Shown here in pieces: positions 23,932 to 33,100 of a stretch of 64,000 bases of DNA; position 1 is the stretch's first letter; every line of letters begins with the position of its first letter. The position numbers and the translations under genes were made by a program. The DNA lies in contig CAYOAL010000018.1 in assembly GCA_964401935.1 (NCBI GenBank), positions 33,417-97,416 of the forward strand. Reading direction: 5' to 3'. The notes below the pieces were generated by a model. It was not told the origin of the DNA and did no database searches. It saw nothing but the letters and a program-made list of their open reading frames with translations. The DNA is from JAPYTK01 sp964401935 (GTDB lineage Bacteria > Myxococcota_A > Polyangia > Polyangiales > Polyangiaceae).

Positions 23932-24870
23932 TCAGGGGGCGTGCTGCTCGAGCAGCGCCTCCATCTCCGCCTCGGTGACGGGATCGCCTTCGGCGCTGGC
24001 GTCGCGCATCACCTCGAGCGCCTCGTCGCGGTCGAGGAGACGGTTTTCGTAGAGGATCGCCGCCACCTCCACGTAGCCCTCGTGCAGATGCAGGCCGGTA
24101 ACGCGGTGGGGCGACACGGTGGCGTTCACCTTGTGAATGAAGCCGAGCGCGATGCGCTCGCCATAGGCGGCGAGGATCTTCTTGTACACCTCGGGATCGC
24201 GATGCGACGAGTCGCCGAACAAGACGAAGCGTTGCTCCCCAGTGGCGTCGAGGACGGCCGACACGTCGCGCACTTTCTCGGCCTCGGCCACCCAAGGCAC
24301 CCCCGAGATCCCCGTCTCGATGGGACCTGTGGGCACCCCATGCGTCTCGAGATAGGCGGGGATGTCGACCACGCCCTCGGGCGTGCGCGCGGTGACATAG
24401 TACACGTCACCCGGCTCGCCGCCGCCGCGGTGCTCCAAGATCCGAAACAGCGTGGCCACGCCCGGATAAGGGGCCGCCGCGAGATCCGGATCGGAGGCCG
24501 GGATCACCGTCTTGTCGAGATCCGACACGACGCCCAGCTCCACCCGGTGTTCGGCCTCGCAGGCCGCGACGAGGCCCTCGTCCTCGGCGTAGACGAGCAA
24601 CTTCCCGAGCGCCGAGGTGCCCACGTAGCTCACCGCGTCGAGCTCGGCGTAGGTCGCGAGCGGTCGCGCCGCGACGATGTTCCGGGCCGCGCGGGAGTCG
24701 AGGCCCACCACGTGATCGAGCTCGTCTTCGCTGAGCGTGTTGGCCACGTGCAAGGTGGCGCGTGCCTCACACGACTGCTCGCTGTGCGCGGCCACCTCCG
24801 TCCCCAGCGGTTGGGAGCACCCGGAAGCAGTCGACACGAGCAGCGCTGCGCAGAGTGCAACGTGCCTCAT
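23932..24870 (-). CDS. Lipoprotein with helix-hairpin-helix domain and App1/DUF2183 phosphatase-like domain
   Basis: A 312-residue exported protein. The lipobox is TASGC (Cys18). Residues about 40-100 match ComEA-type helix-hairpin-helix repeats (HVANTLSEDELDHVVGLDSRAARNIVAAR). The rest resembles the haloacid-dehalogenase-like App1 domain, with VVSDLDKTVI (nucleophile and acid aspartates), YYVTARTP and FGDSSHRDPEVY. App1 in yeast is a phosphatidate phosphatase; here an envelope lipid phosphate is a plausible substrate. The start ATG at 24870 gives a perfect signal peptide. Two small exported or membrane ORFs lie upstream on the same strand. Confidence 0.8.
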   Translation of the reverse strand: MRHVALCAALLVSTASGCSQPLGTEVAAHSEQSCEARATLHVANTLSEDELDHVVGLDSRAARNIVAARPLATYAELDAVSYVGTSALGKLLVYAEDEGLVAACEAEHRVELGVVSDLDKTVIPASDPDLAAAPYPGVATLFRILEHRGGGEPGDVYYVTARTPEGVVDIPAYLETHGVPTGPIETGISGVPWVAEAEKVRDVSAVLDATGEQRFVLFGDSSHRDPEVYKKILAAYGERIALGFIHKVNATVSPHRVTGLHLHEGYVEVAAILYENRLLDRDEALEVMRDASAEGDPVTEAEMEALLEQHAP

Positions 24871-24928
24871 CGGGCCAATGTAGGCGATTGTCTTACATAA
24901 GTCCAGCGCCAAGAGCGCGCTCGGGGCG

Positions 24929-25147
24929 TCAGGGCATGGGGACGCGCTCGCCAGGGGTGCCCTCCGCGACCTGCTCGGTGGGATCGGGCGGGGGTGGCGG
25001 TGGCGGCGGCACGCCGGGAGCGGCGCCCGCGACGAGGAGGAACACGACACGCACCACGCGCCACGAGGCGCGGGCGAGGCGCGCGCCGACGGAGGGCGGG
25101 CGCGGAGGAGGAGGGCCCGCTCGGAGGTGAGGGTTCTCTGCACGCAT
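24929..25147 (-). CDS. Small Pro-rich membrane protein
   Basis: A 72-residue reading frame with one hydrophobic segment (WRVVRVVFLLVAGAAPGV, about residues 29-46), a run of eight prolines and an acidic tail. AGGA lies about 9 nt upstream of the ATG. No family was recognised. It sits between the App1-like gene and another small exported ORF on the same strand. Confidence 0.5.
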   Translation of the reverse strand: MRAENPHLRAGPPPPRPPSVGARLARASWRVVRVVFLLVAGAAPGVPPPPPPPPDPTEQVAEGTPGERVPMP

Positions 25148-25200
25148 GATCACGTCCTGGCTGGAGGGGAAGAGACCGCTTGGGGAGGCGGCGCTTCGGG

Positions 25201-25536
25201 TCAGCACAGGAAGCGACAGAGTCGGACGTGGACGCGGCGTCTCTCGCCGGGAACGTGGGGCTCGCACGTCGGAGCGAGCGTGGCCCGCGCGGCGGGCGGT
25301 GGGGCCGGGGGGTGGCGCCAGCTCGGCGGTGGGGCGCACCGAGCGCGACGCGCCGTCGCGCTCGCCGGCGTGGTCGGTGCCGCTCGGGTGCTCTCGGCGC
25401 TGGCGACCGCTACGGGACGCTCGTACAGCCACGCGCCGCCGCTCGCCGGCGCGGCGAGGGTGAGGATCGCGAGCGCCAACATCCCGCGCACGACCGCGGC
25501 CGCGAGGCGAGGGATGCGAAGGTGGACGCGCGGCAT
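25201..25536 (-). CDS. Small exported hypothetical protein
   Basis: A 111-residue frame with a convincing signal peptide (VRGMLALAILTLAAPASG, cleavage near residue 33) and four cysteines in the mature part, two of them in the last six residues. A strong ribosome-binding site (GAGAGGAG) precedes the ATG. The mature region is basic and low in complexity. It may form a small operon with the two genes downstream. Confidence 0.55.
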   Translation of the reverse strand: MPRVHLRIPRLAAAVVRGMLALAILTLAAPASGGAWLYERPVAVASAESTRAAPTTPASATARRARCAPPPSWRHPPAPPPAARATLAPTCEPHVPGERRRVHVRLCRFLC

Positions 25537-25594
25537 GGCTCCTCTCGAGCATGACATGCGCGCTGGCTTGGCGTCATCCCCGGGGCAAGGATGG

Positions 25595-25609
25595 TTGCAC
25601 GTCGTGCAA
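25595..25609. promoter_or_regulatory. 15-bp palindrome, candidate operator
   Basis: TTGCACGTCGTGCAA has perfect 7-bp arms around one base and lies 71 bp upstream of the DJ-1/PfpI gene start. It looks like a repressor site, but no regulator gene is adjacent. Confidence 0.5.
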
Positions 25610-25679
25610 TGACTTGTTGAACAGATTCGGTTCGACGAAACCATGCGGGCGACCCATCCTGGCTGTCGAGGAAACAGCC

Positions 25680-26426
25680 ATGAGCGGAAACATCAACGTC
25701 AGCAACCCCAAAGCACCGAAACGCATCCTCTTCGTCGTCGCCAACCCCGGCACGTCGGAGACCACCGGCTGGCCCATCGGGTTCTGGTGGGCGGAGCTCA
25801 CCCATCCCTACTGGACGTTCGTCGAGGCCGGTTACGAGGTCGAGATCCGGAGCCCCAAGGGGGGCCGCCTCGAGGCCGACGGCTTCTCCGATCCCGAGCA
25901 CGAGAGCGGCTACTCCGCCGACGACTTCGTGAGCCTCGGCTTCAAACACTCGGCCCGCCACGCGGCGCTCCTCGCCGACACCAAGCCCATCGCCGACGTG
26001 AGACCCGACGGCTACGACGGCCTCTTCCTCGTGGGCGGGCAGTCGCCGATGTTCACCTTCCGCCACGACGAGACCCTGAAGCGGCTGGTGGCCGCCTTCT
26101 ACGAGGCAGGGAAGGTGACGGCGCTGGTGTGCCACGGCACCTGTGTGCTCCTCGACACGAAGCTGTCGAACGGCGAGCTCTTGGTGAAGGGCAAGACCTG
26201 GACGGGCTTCGCCAACAGCGAGGAGAAGTTCGCCGACGCCGCGGTGGGCCAGCGCATCCAGCCGTTCTGGATCGAAGACGAGGCGCGCAAGCTCGAAGAC
26301 ACGAACTTCGTCGTGGGCCCCGCGTTCCGCTCTTTTGCCGTCCGTGATGGCCTGCTCGTCACCGGTCAGCAGCAGAACTCTGGCGCGGAGGCGGCCGCGC
26401 TCGTGATAGAGGCATTGGGACGATGA
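25680..26426 (+). CDS. DJ-1/PfpI family (type 1 glutamine amidotransferase-like) protein
   Basis: A 248-residue protein with the alpha/beta fold of the DJ-1/PfpI superfamily. FLVGGQSPMF and the nucleophile elbow ALVCHGTCVLL are visible, with an upstream Glu in the GFWWAELTHPYW segment. Relatives act as glyoxalases or chaperones against reactive carbonyls. ATG 25680 follows GAGGAAACAGCC. It is coupled to the next gene by an ATGA overlap; the pair probably forms an inducible stress operon under the palindrome at 25595. Confidence 0.85.
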   Translation: MSGNINVSNPKAPKRILFVVANPGTSETTGWPIGFWWAELTHPYWTFVEAGYEVEIRSPKGGRLEADGFSDPEHESGYSADDFVSLGFKHSARHAALLADTKPIADVRPDGYDGLFLVGGQSPMFTFRHDETLKRLVAAFYEAGKVTALVCHGTCVLLDTKLSNGELLVKGKTWTGFANSEEKFADAAVGQRIQPFWIEDEARKLEDTNFVVGPAFRSFAVRDGLLVTGQQQNSGAEAAALVIEALGR

Positions 26427-27073
26427 CCCAGCAAAGCTCACCCCGCATCGCCATCATCGGCGCAGGCAACGTTGGCAGCGCGCTCGGCGCGCGCTTGGCC
26501 GCCACCGGCCACACGGTCGTGTTCGGGCACCGCCCGGGGAGCAACGCCGACGCGGCGGTCGAGCGAGCCGCGTCGGCCAACGCCACCCAAGCCCCCTCCG
26601 AGGAGGCGGCCGCGGGAGCAGACGTGATCTTCCTCGCCGTGCCGGCGAGCGCGGCCATCGAAGCGGCCAAGGCCCTCGGGCCGCTCGACGGCAAGGTGCT
26701 CGTCGACTGCAACAACCCCATCCGTTGGGACGACGGCCCGGTGTGGAACCCTCCGCCTGCCGGCTCGCTCGCCGCCGAGCTCGCGGCCGCCGTCCCCGGC
26801 GCGCGGGTCGTGAAGGCGTTCAACACCTTCGGCGCCGAGTTCCACGCCGATCCGAGCTTGGGCGAGCTCAGCGCCGACGTGCTCGTCGCGAGCGACGACC
26901 AGGGGGCCAAAGAGCTGGTGAGCGGCGTCGCCGAACGCGCGGGCTTCACGCCCATCGACTGCGGCCCGCTGCGCAACGCTGCGGTGCTCGAGAACGCTGC
27001 CGTGTTGTGGATCCACCTCGCGCTGCGCGCGGGTCGTGGGCGCAACATCGCGTTCAAGCTCCTCACGCGCTAG
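26423..27073 (+). CDS. NADPH-dependent F420 reductase-like protein
   Basis: A 216-residue Rossmann-fold oxidoreductase. The dinucleotide-binding motif is IGAGNVGSALG at residues 11-21, followed by FLAVPASAAIEA, LVDCNNPIRWDD and VVKAFNTFGAE, the pattern of the FNO/NpdG-like COG2085 family. Whether it uses F420 or another acceptor is uncertain, as many bacterial members do not. It is co-transcribed with the DJ-1/PfpI gene. Confidence 0.82.
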   Translation: MTQQSSPRIAIIGAGNVGSALGARLAATGHTVVFGHRPGSNADAAVERAASANATQAPSEEAAAGADVIFLAVPASAAIEAAKALGPLDGKVLVDCNNPIRWDDGPVWNPPPAGSLAAELAAAVPGARVVKAFNTFGAEFHADPSLGELSADVLVASDDQGAKELVSGVAERAGFTPIDCGPLRNAAVLENAAVLWIHLALRAGRGRNIAFKLLTR

Positions 27074-27181
27074 GTCGCGCGCAGCAGCCCGGGGGGGGGG
27101 CGACGCGGCGTTCGGGAGGCGGCGCGCGTGGAGCAGGCGCTCGCGGCGTTCGGGTGCCCGTGGGTCTGGCGCTCGAAGCGG

Positions 27182-28225
27182 TCAGGCGCTCGAGGCCAGC
27201 GCGACGAGGGGCGGTGCAGCGCTCGGGCGGTAGATCACGCTGCGGTTTCGCCCGCCGGCTTTGGCGCGGTAGAGGGCCTGATCGGCGCAGGAGAGGAGGG
27301 TGCTCGGCTCGCTGATCTCGGGGCCGAGCTCGGCGATGCCGAAGGAGCCGGTGATCCCGTACGGCGTACCGTCCTGGGCGCGGAGCGCGAGCGCAGCGAG
27401 GGTCGTCCTCACGTTCTCGACGGCGACGAGGGCGTCGGCGGCGCCGGTCTCGGGGAACAGGATGCAGAGCTCGTCGCCGCCGAAGCGTCCGACCACGTCC
27501 GACCGCCGCAGCCGCTCGCGAAGGAGTCGCGCGAAGGCGACGAGAGCGGCGTCCCCGGCGTGATGACCGTAGGTGTCGTTCACCGTCTTGAACCAATCGA
27601 TGTCGCAGAGGCAGAAGCTGAGCCGGCGCCGATGGCGCCGCGCTTGGGAGAGCTGGGCGCCCACCTGCTCCATGATGTAGCGCCGGTTGAAGATGCCGGT
27701 GAGGGCGTCCACCATGGCCAGCTGCCGCAGCTCGAGGCGAGCCCGTCGGAGCGCGACGAGGTTGTGGACGCGCACGAGGGTGACGTCGGGATCGAGCGGC
27801 TTGGCGATGACGTCGTTCGCGCCACGGTCGAAGGCCCGCACGATCTCCTGCGACTCACTGCGCGACGACATGAGCACGACGGGCAGATCCGGCATCGCGT
27901 GGCGTGCCCGCACCTGCCGCAGGATCTGGAGGCCGGTGGCGTCCGGGAACGCCCAGGCGAGGAGCACCACGTCGACGTCTTGGGCGTCGAGAAGGGCGAG
28001 GGTGCCGGCTCCCGTGGCCGCAGTCACCACCTCGTAGCCGCGGCCGCCGAGGATGTGCGACAACAGCTCCGTCGTGTGCGCGTCGGGATCGCCCACGAGG
28101 ACGCGCAGCGGGGCGAGGGCGGGGTCATCCTCCTCCAGGGGAAACGCATCGATGCCGCTCGGCGCGAAGCCGCTCGGCGCGGTGCCGCTCGGCGCGAGGC
28201 CGTGCGGGTCGGGTCGCTCATCCAT
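27182..28225 (-). CDS. Receiver-GGDEF protein with degenerate receiver
   Basis: A 347-residue protein. Residues 40-160 form a response-regulator fold, but the phosphoacceptor position is Ala90 (VVLLAWAF) and the acidic pocket is reduced to Asp46; Lys142 is kept. Residues 165-335 are a GGDEF diguanylate cyclase domain with GGDEL at 249-253 and an inhibitory RxxD site at 240-243, 5 residues earlier. It probably makes cyclic di-GMP with control by something other than phosphorylation. The N-terminus carries three APSG units from a 15-bp tandem repeat. Confidence 0.85.
   Translation of the reverse strand: MDERPDPHGLAPSGTAPSGFAPSGIDAFPLEEDDPALAPLRVLVGDPDAHTTELLSHILGGRGYEVVTAATGAGTLALLDAQDVDVVLLAWAFPDATGLQILRQVRARHAMPDLPVVLMSSRSESQEIVRAFDRGANDVIAKPLDPDVTLVRVHNLVALRRARLELRQLAMVDALTGIFNRRYIMEQVGAQLSQARRHRRRLSFCLCDIDWFKTVNDTYGHHAGDAALVAFARLLRERLRRSDVVGRFGGDELCILFPETGAADALVAVENVRTTLAALALRAQDGTPYGITGSFGIAELGPEISEPSTLLSCADQALYRAKAGGRNRSVIYRPSAAPPLVALASSA
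28154..28198. repeat. 15-bp coding tandem repeat in the GGDEF gene
   Basis: Three copies of GCCGCTCGGCGCG plus two variable bases encode the APSGx units at residues 10-25 of the GGDEF protein. Confidence 0.7.
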
Positions 28226-28309
28226 CGGAGGGGCGAACGGTCGGCGGGCGTCGAGCTTGAGCGCACGGCGAGCATCTTCAGGGCTCGTCGCGTGGATCGT
28301 GGTGGAAGC

Positions 28310-30073
28310 TCAGGGCTTCTTGTGGCCGTGCTTGCCGAGGTGGGGCTTGGGCCGGCGGGGGCCGGCGGGCCGGGCCCCGTGGCCTTGGCGGCCGTGCTTC
28401 TTGCTCGGCCGCGGGGGGGGCGCTCGACGTTCGTCCTCGGGCCGATCGTGGGCGAGGCGGATGGGCACGACGGTGCCGCGCAAGCTGGTGCTGGGCAACA
28501 CCTGGAGCACGCGCTCGGCCTCGGCCTTGGGCAGGCCCACGAAGCTCTTGTGCGGCAACACGGTGATGCGCCCGATCCGTGCCACGGGCACGTTGGCCTC
28601 GTTGGCGAGCATGCCGACCAGATCGCTGGCCTTGATGCCGCGGCTGAAGCCGACGGGGAAGAAGAGGAACACCTCGTCTTCGATGCGCTCGCGCACCGGA
28701 CGAGGGCCGCGCGCGCGATCGGTGGTGCGCGCCCACATCGGTGCTCCTTCGTCGGGCGGCGCGCCGAGGGTGACGCGCTCCCGCGCGGCGAGGAGCTTCA
28801 CCGCGGCCCCTGCCAGCTGATGCGCGTCGATCCCCGAGCTCGCGGCCAGCGCCTCGAGCCAGTCGAGGGCGGCGGTCGACTCGCTGCGAGCCGCGTCGAG
28901 CAGCGTCTCGCGCAGCTGCGCTTGCTCGGTGCGCATGATGTCTGCGTCGCTCGGCACCGTCAGCTCGGCGATCGAGACGCGGAGGCGGCGCTCGAGCTGC
29001 TTGAGCTTGTGCATCTCGGTGGGCGTGACGAAGCTGATGGCTGTGCCCACGCGCCCCATGCGACCGGTTCGGCCGATGCGGTGCACGTAGGTCTCGACGC
29101 TGTCGGGCATGTCCACGTTCACCACGTGGGTGATGTGATCCACGTCGAGCCCGCGCGCGGCCACGTCGGTGGCGATCACGGTGCTGAGCTGGCGCGAGCG
29201 CATGCGGGCGAGCACCCGCTCTCGGGCCGGCTGCGTGAGCGCGCCGTGGAGCGCGTCCACGTCCATCCCCTGCGCCACGAGCCGCTCGGCGAGCTCGGAG
29301 CAGGTGGTGCGGGTGCGGGTGAACACCAGGGTCGCGCCGTCGCTGATGCCGCGGAGCACGCGCACCAACGCGTCGGCCTTGAAGCGTGGCGGCACCCGGA
29401 TCCACTTCTGCTCGATGTGCTCCACGCTGAGCGCGCGCTCTTCCACCGAAATCTCCACCGGCTCGCGCAAATGCTTCTGCGCCACCGCGCGGATGGGCTC
29501 GGGCATCGTCGCCGAGAACAGCGCGATTTGCCGCTGGGGCGGCGCGCCGCTCAGGATCTTCTCGACGTCGTCGATGAAGCCCATGCGCAGCATCTCGTCC
29601 GCCTCGTCGAGCACGAAGTAGTCGAGCGCCCCGAGGCTCAGCGTGCCGCGGTCGATGTGATCGAGCACCCGGCCGGGGGTGCCCACCACCACCGTCGCGC
29701 CGCGGGCGAGCGCCTTCAGCTGAGGCTCGTAGGAGGCGCCGCCATACACGGTGACGATCCGTACGGCCTCCAGCCGCTTGGCGAACGTGCGGAGCGCGGC
29801 CGACACCTGGAGAGCGAGCTCGCGGGTGGGAGTGAGCACGAGCGCGCGGGCCGGTCCGCCCTGCTTCACCTTCTCCAACAGGGGCAGGCCGAAGGCGGCC
29901 GTCTTGCCCGAGCCGGTGCGCGCTCGACCGATCATGTCGTTGCCGTCGAGCAGGGCAGGGATAGCCGCCGCCTGGATGGGCGTCGCGTTCTCGAACCCGA
30001 GCGAGGTCACCGCCTCGACCAGCAACGGGTCGAGCGCGAAGGACGCGAATGGTGTTGTGGGGCCGTCGGTCAC
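28310..30073 (-). CDS. DEAD-box RNA helicase with DbpA-type RNA-binding domain
   Basis: A 587-residue ATP-dependent RNA helicase. The motifs are in order: Q motif region FENATPIQ, Walker A ARTGSGKT, PTRELA, TPGR, DEAD (VLDEADEM), SAT, and the C-terminal ARGLDV and HRIGRTGRMGR. Residues about 470-550 resemble the DbpA RNA-binding domain (VFLFFPVGFSRGIKASDLVG), which in relatives targets 23S rRNA. A basic Lys/His/Pro-rich tail follows. The start is a GTG. It resembles DeaD/CsdA cold-shock and ribosome-assembly helicases. Confidence 0.93.
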   Translation of the reverse strand: MTDGPTTPFASFALDPLLVEAVTSLGFENATPIQAAAIPALLDGNDMIGRARTGSGKTAAFGLPLLEKVKQGGPARALVLTPTRELALQVSAALRTFAKRLEAVRIVTVYGGASYEPQLKALARGATVVVGTPGRVLDHIDRGTLSLGALDYFVLDEADEMLRMGFIDDVEKILSGAPPQRQIALFSATMPEPIRAVAQKHLREPVEISVEERALSVEHIEQKWIRVPPRFKADALVRVLRGISDGATLVFTRTRTTCSELAERLVAQGMDVDALHGALTQPARERVLARMRSRQLSTVIATDVAARGLDVDHITHVVNVDMPDSVETYVHRIGRTGRMGRVGTAISFVTPTEMHKLKQLERRLRVSIAELTVPSDADIMRTEQAQLRETLLDAARSESTAALDWLEALAASSGIDAHQLAGAAVKLLAARERVTLGAPPDEGAPMWARTTDRARGPRPVRERIEDEVFLFFPVGFSRGIKASDLVGMLANEANVPVARIGRITVLPHKSFVGLPKAEAERVLQVLPSTSLRGTVVPIRLAHDRPEDERRAPPPRPSKKHGRQGHGARPAGPRRPKPHLGKHGHKKP

Positions 30074-30183
30074 GATGTAGCGCCCGACCCTTCCTCGCCG
30101 CGCGTGGGCCCCACATAGCGCGAAACCAAGCGCTTGCCTAGCGAACGTTCGCCGCTCGCTCCGTTGCGACTCGACGCCGTGTG

Positions 30184-33100
30184 CTACTTCGCGCGGAGGA
30201 GGCCATCGGGGCTGGCGATCCAGAGCCGACCTTGGTGTTGGGCGAGGGAGAGGATGGTGGCGCGCGGAGGGAGAGGGAGCGTTTCGGGCGAGACGTAGGT
30301 GAAGGCCCCTTGCGGATCGCGTCGGATGAGGGTGCGGTCATCGCCCCCGATCCACACCTCGGGCGCCTGGGGAGCACCCGACACGACGACCGCGTGGAGG
30401 CGCGCGGCGGTGCTCGGCTGGTAACGCTCGAGCACGCCCTGGTCGACACGCACGACGACACCGCCGGTGCCCACCGCGAAGGCGCGGCCGCGACCGCTCG
30501 TGGCCACCGCGAGCAGCGGGCCGCCGGGGATGCGGTGCACGGTGACCCCACGCGGCGTGCGATGTACGAGCACGCCCTCGCCGTCCGGCCACGGCGCCCA
30601 GTCGCCGGCGACGCAGCGCCGCCCACCGGCGAGCCAGGTCTCGTCGTCGGCGGTGGCGATGGCGGTGTAGCAGCCCTCCGGGACATCCCAGCCGTAGGTG
30701 CCTTCGTCGAGCCACCGTGCGGCGGGGAGCTCCGGGTGCAAGGGGCCTCCTCCGACCCGGAGCGGCAGCGGTGCGCGGCCGAGCGGATCGAGCGCGATGG
30801 AGAGCATGCGGTCGAGCCCCTCGTCCAGGCGTCGAGGGCGCCCGTCTTTCACCTCGAAGAGCGCGCCGCCGAGGAGGTAACCGGCGGTGGAAGAGTGCGG
30901 CGCGAGGCAGCGACGACACGCGAAGCCACCGACGTCCTCGCGGCGAGCGATCGAGCGCGTGGTGACGCCGTCGTGGGCGATCACGCCGGCGTGGTCGCGG
31001 ATCCACAGCGTCGCGTCGCTCGCCGCGAGCTCGTGGGCACGATCGACGGTGCGACCGCCGGCGCGGAGCGTCACCCTCGAGGTGGCGAGCGTCGTGGCGG
31101 CGGGCTCCACGACGGTGGTCGTCTGGACGGTCTTGGCGACCTTGGCCTTGGGGCCGGCGGCGCCGCGTCGTTCGTGCGCGCGTGCGCTCTTCACGCGGAA
31201 CAAACCGTCGTCCCCGGCGAGCCAGAGCGCGTCGCCGTGCGCCGCCACGATGGAGAGCTTGGGCGTCCCTGCGCTCACCACGCGCGCCCAGCGCTCGCCG
31301 TCGAAGTGGGCCACGCCATCGTCGCCGACGAGCCACACGTCGTTCGCGGCGGTGCCACCGATCCCGCGCGGACGCTTCAGCGGCACCGCCACGGTCGTCG
31401 TCGGGACGTTGGCCCCCGTCGGGGTCGCAGCGTTGGCCGCTGGGTTGGTGAGGGCGGTCGTGTCCACGCGGCGCACCGCGCCATCCAACAGCCAGAGCGC
31501 CTTGGCATCGCGGCCCCACAGCGTCTGCACCGCCGGCTTCCCGTTCGTCGTCATCGCCTTCACCCCAAGCGAGACGAGCTCGTTCCCCTCCACGCGTGCG
31601 AGCGTCGGGCCGAGCACCCACGCGACACCGTCCACTCGAGCGAGCGCCGTCGTGAACCAGTTGGACGGGGTAGCGATCGGCGCGGCCGTGCCGTCTACGA
31701 TGCGTTGGCACCAATTGTCGTGGCACACGAGGGTGTCGTCCGCACCGGGGAGCACGTGGGTGGCGGGTGGGCCTCCGTCGACGCCGTAGGTCAACGTCGC
31801 CGACGTGGCGAACGTCGCGCTCATCGCGGCGACCTCCGCGAAGCGGTGGCCCTTCTGCTCGAGCAGCGCCGGCTGCCACCCCTCTCGATAGGCGACGCCC
31901 CCGCTGAGCGGAGAGGGCGTGGTGGACACCTCGCTCCCCGCGGTGACGAAGAGCGCGCCATGGCCGGCAGCGAGCCCGTGCGCTTCGAGGGGCCCGTAGG
32001 TGATGCCCTCGCGCCGAGGGAGCTTCACCGTCGCGCGAAGAGGGCCCGTGTCGCGCCACCGCTTGCCGTCGAAGCGAAACAGGCGCCCTCGCGACAGGGC
32101 CGCGGCGTCGTTGGGCCCGGTCGCGACGAAGGCGCTCACGGGGACGTCGAGCTCACGCTCGAGGACGGCCCCCATCGCGTCCCAGCTCACCACGTCATCG
32201 ACGCGCGGGACGAGGGAGGGCAGCGGCACCTCGGCGCCCGTCGCGCAGACACGCATGAAGGCGCGACCGCGTTCGAGCACCGGTTGCTGGTGGGAAGGCG
32301 AGCCCCCGATGTCGGTGCGAAAGAGGAAGCGCCCGCGCTTGTCGTAGGCCACCGCGAGACCGTAAACCGGCTCGCCAAGCGTTCCGGCCACGACCACCGC
32401 GGCGTCGTCGCTCGTGACGCTGACGCTCTCCTCGCAGCGCGCGTCCGGCGTCGTCTGGAGCGGGCGGGTCCACACGAGCTCCCCCGCTCTGTCGAGCAGC
32501 GTCAGCTCGCAGCGCGCGGTGACGAGCGCGACCCCTCCCCACGCCGTGCCCTCGGCTGCGATCACGTCGGCCGTCGCGCCAAACGACCACACGGGTCTCG
32601 ACGTCTTGTCCACCGCGAGCACCCCGTCACCGCTCACCAACACGTCGAGGGACGCGACCGAGGGGCCACCGGTGAGGAACGTGGAGGCTTGTGAAGCGGT
32701 GCGCGCGAGCGCCGCGTGGGGCGCCACCGTGGCGCTGGTGACATGGCCGCCGTCGAGGCCGAAGATCTCGACAGCGGCGGCGTCGTGGCGCTGCACATAC
32801 ACCGCGTTCGCGCCCAAGAAGGCGTCGATCGTGCCGTCGAAGGTGCGCCGCCGCCGCGCGAGGAAGCTCCCGTCCCCGCCAAAGGTCCACACGTCGAGGC
32901 CCTCCCCAAAGCCGCTCACGTTGCGGTCTTCGAACCAGAACGCGAGCTCCTCGCCAACGAAAGTCAGGCCGATGAACGTGGCCGGATCCGGCCCCAAGGT
33001 GCGCCGCGACGGCCCCGCGTGGGTCGACTCGGGGCTGGGCCAGCGGTGCGCCCAGAGGATGCGGCCGTCCGGCGACAGCCGCAGCGACGTCGGCTGCGCC

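Noticed and set aside
27091..27100. Run of ten G after the F420-reductase-like gene
   Set aside because: An isolated homopolymer with no coding or structural context; it may be a slippage site or sequencing artefact but supports no feature.
27128..30118. A 996-codon open frame on the plus strand
   Set aside because: It is antisense to the GGDEF and DEAD-helicase genes, is rich in Arg/His/Gly/Ala with no motif, and follows from high third-position GC. Similar long antisense frames opposite hsdR, HsdM, the lipoproteins and the SulP genes were dropped for the same reason.
30141..30152. GCGAACGTTCGC palindrome upstream of the DEAD helicase as a LexA box
   Set aside because: The GAAC and GTTC half-sites touch without the 4-bp spacer of known LexA boxes, and the downstream gene is not an SOS gene. 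It could still be an unrelated operator.
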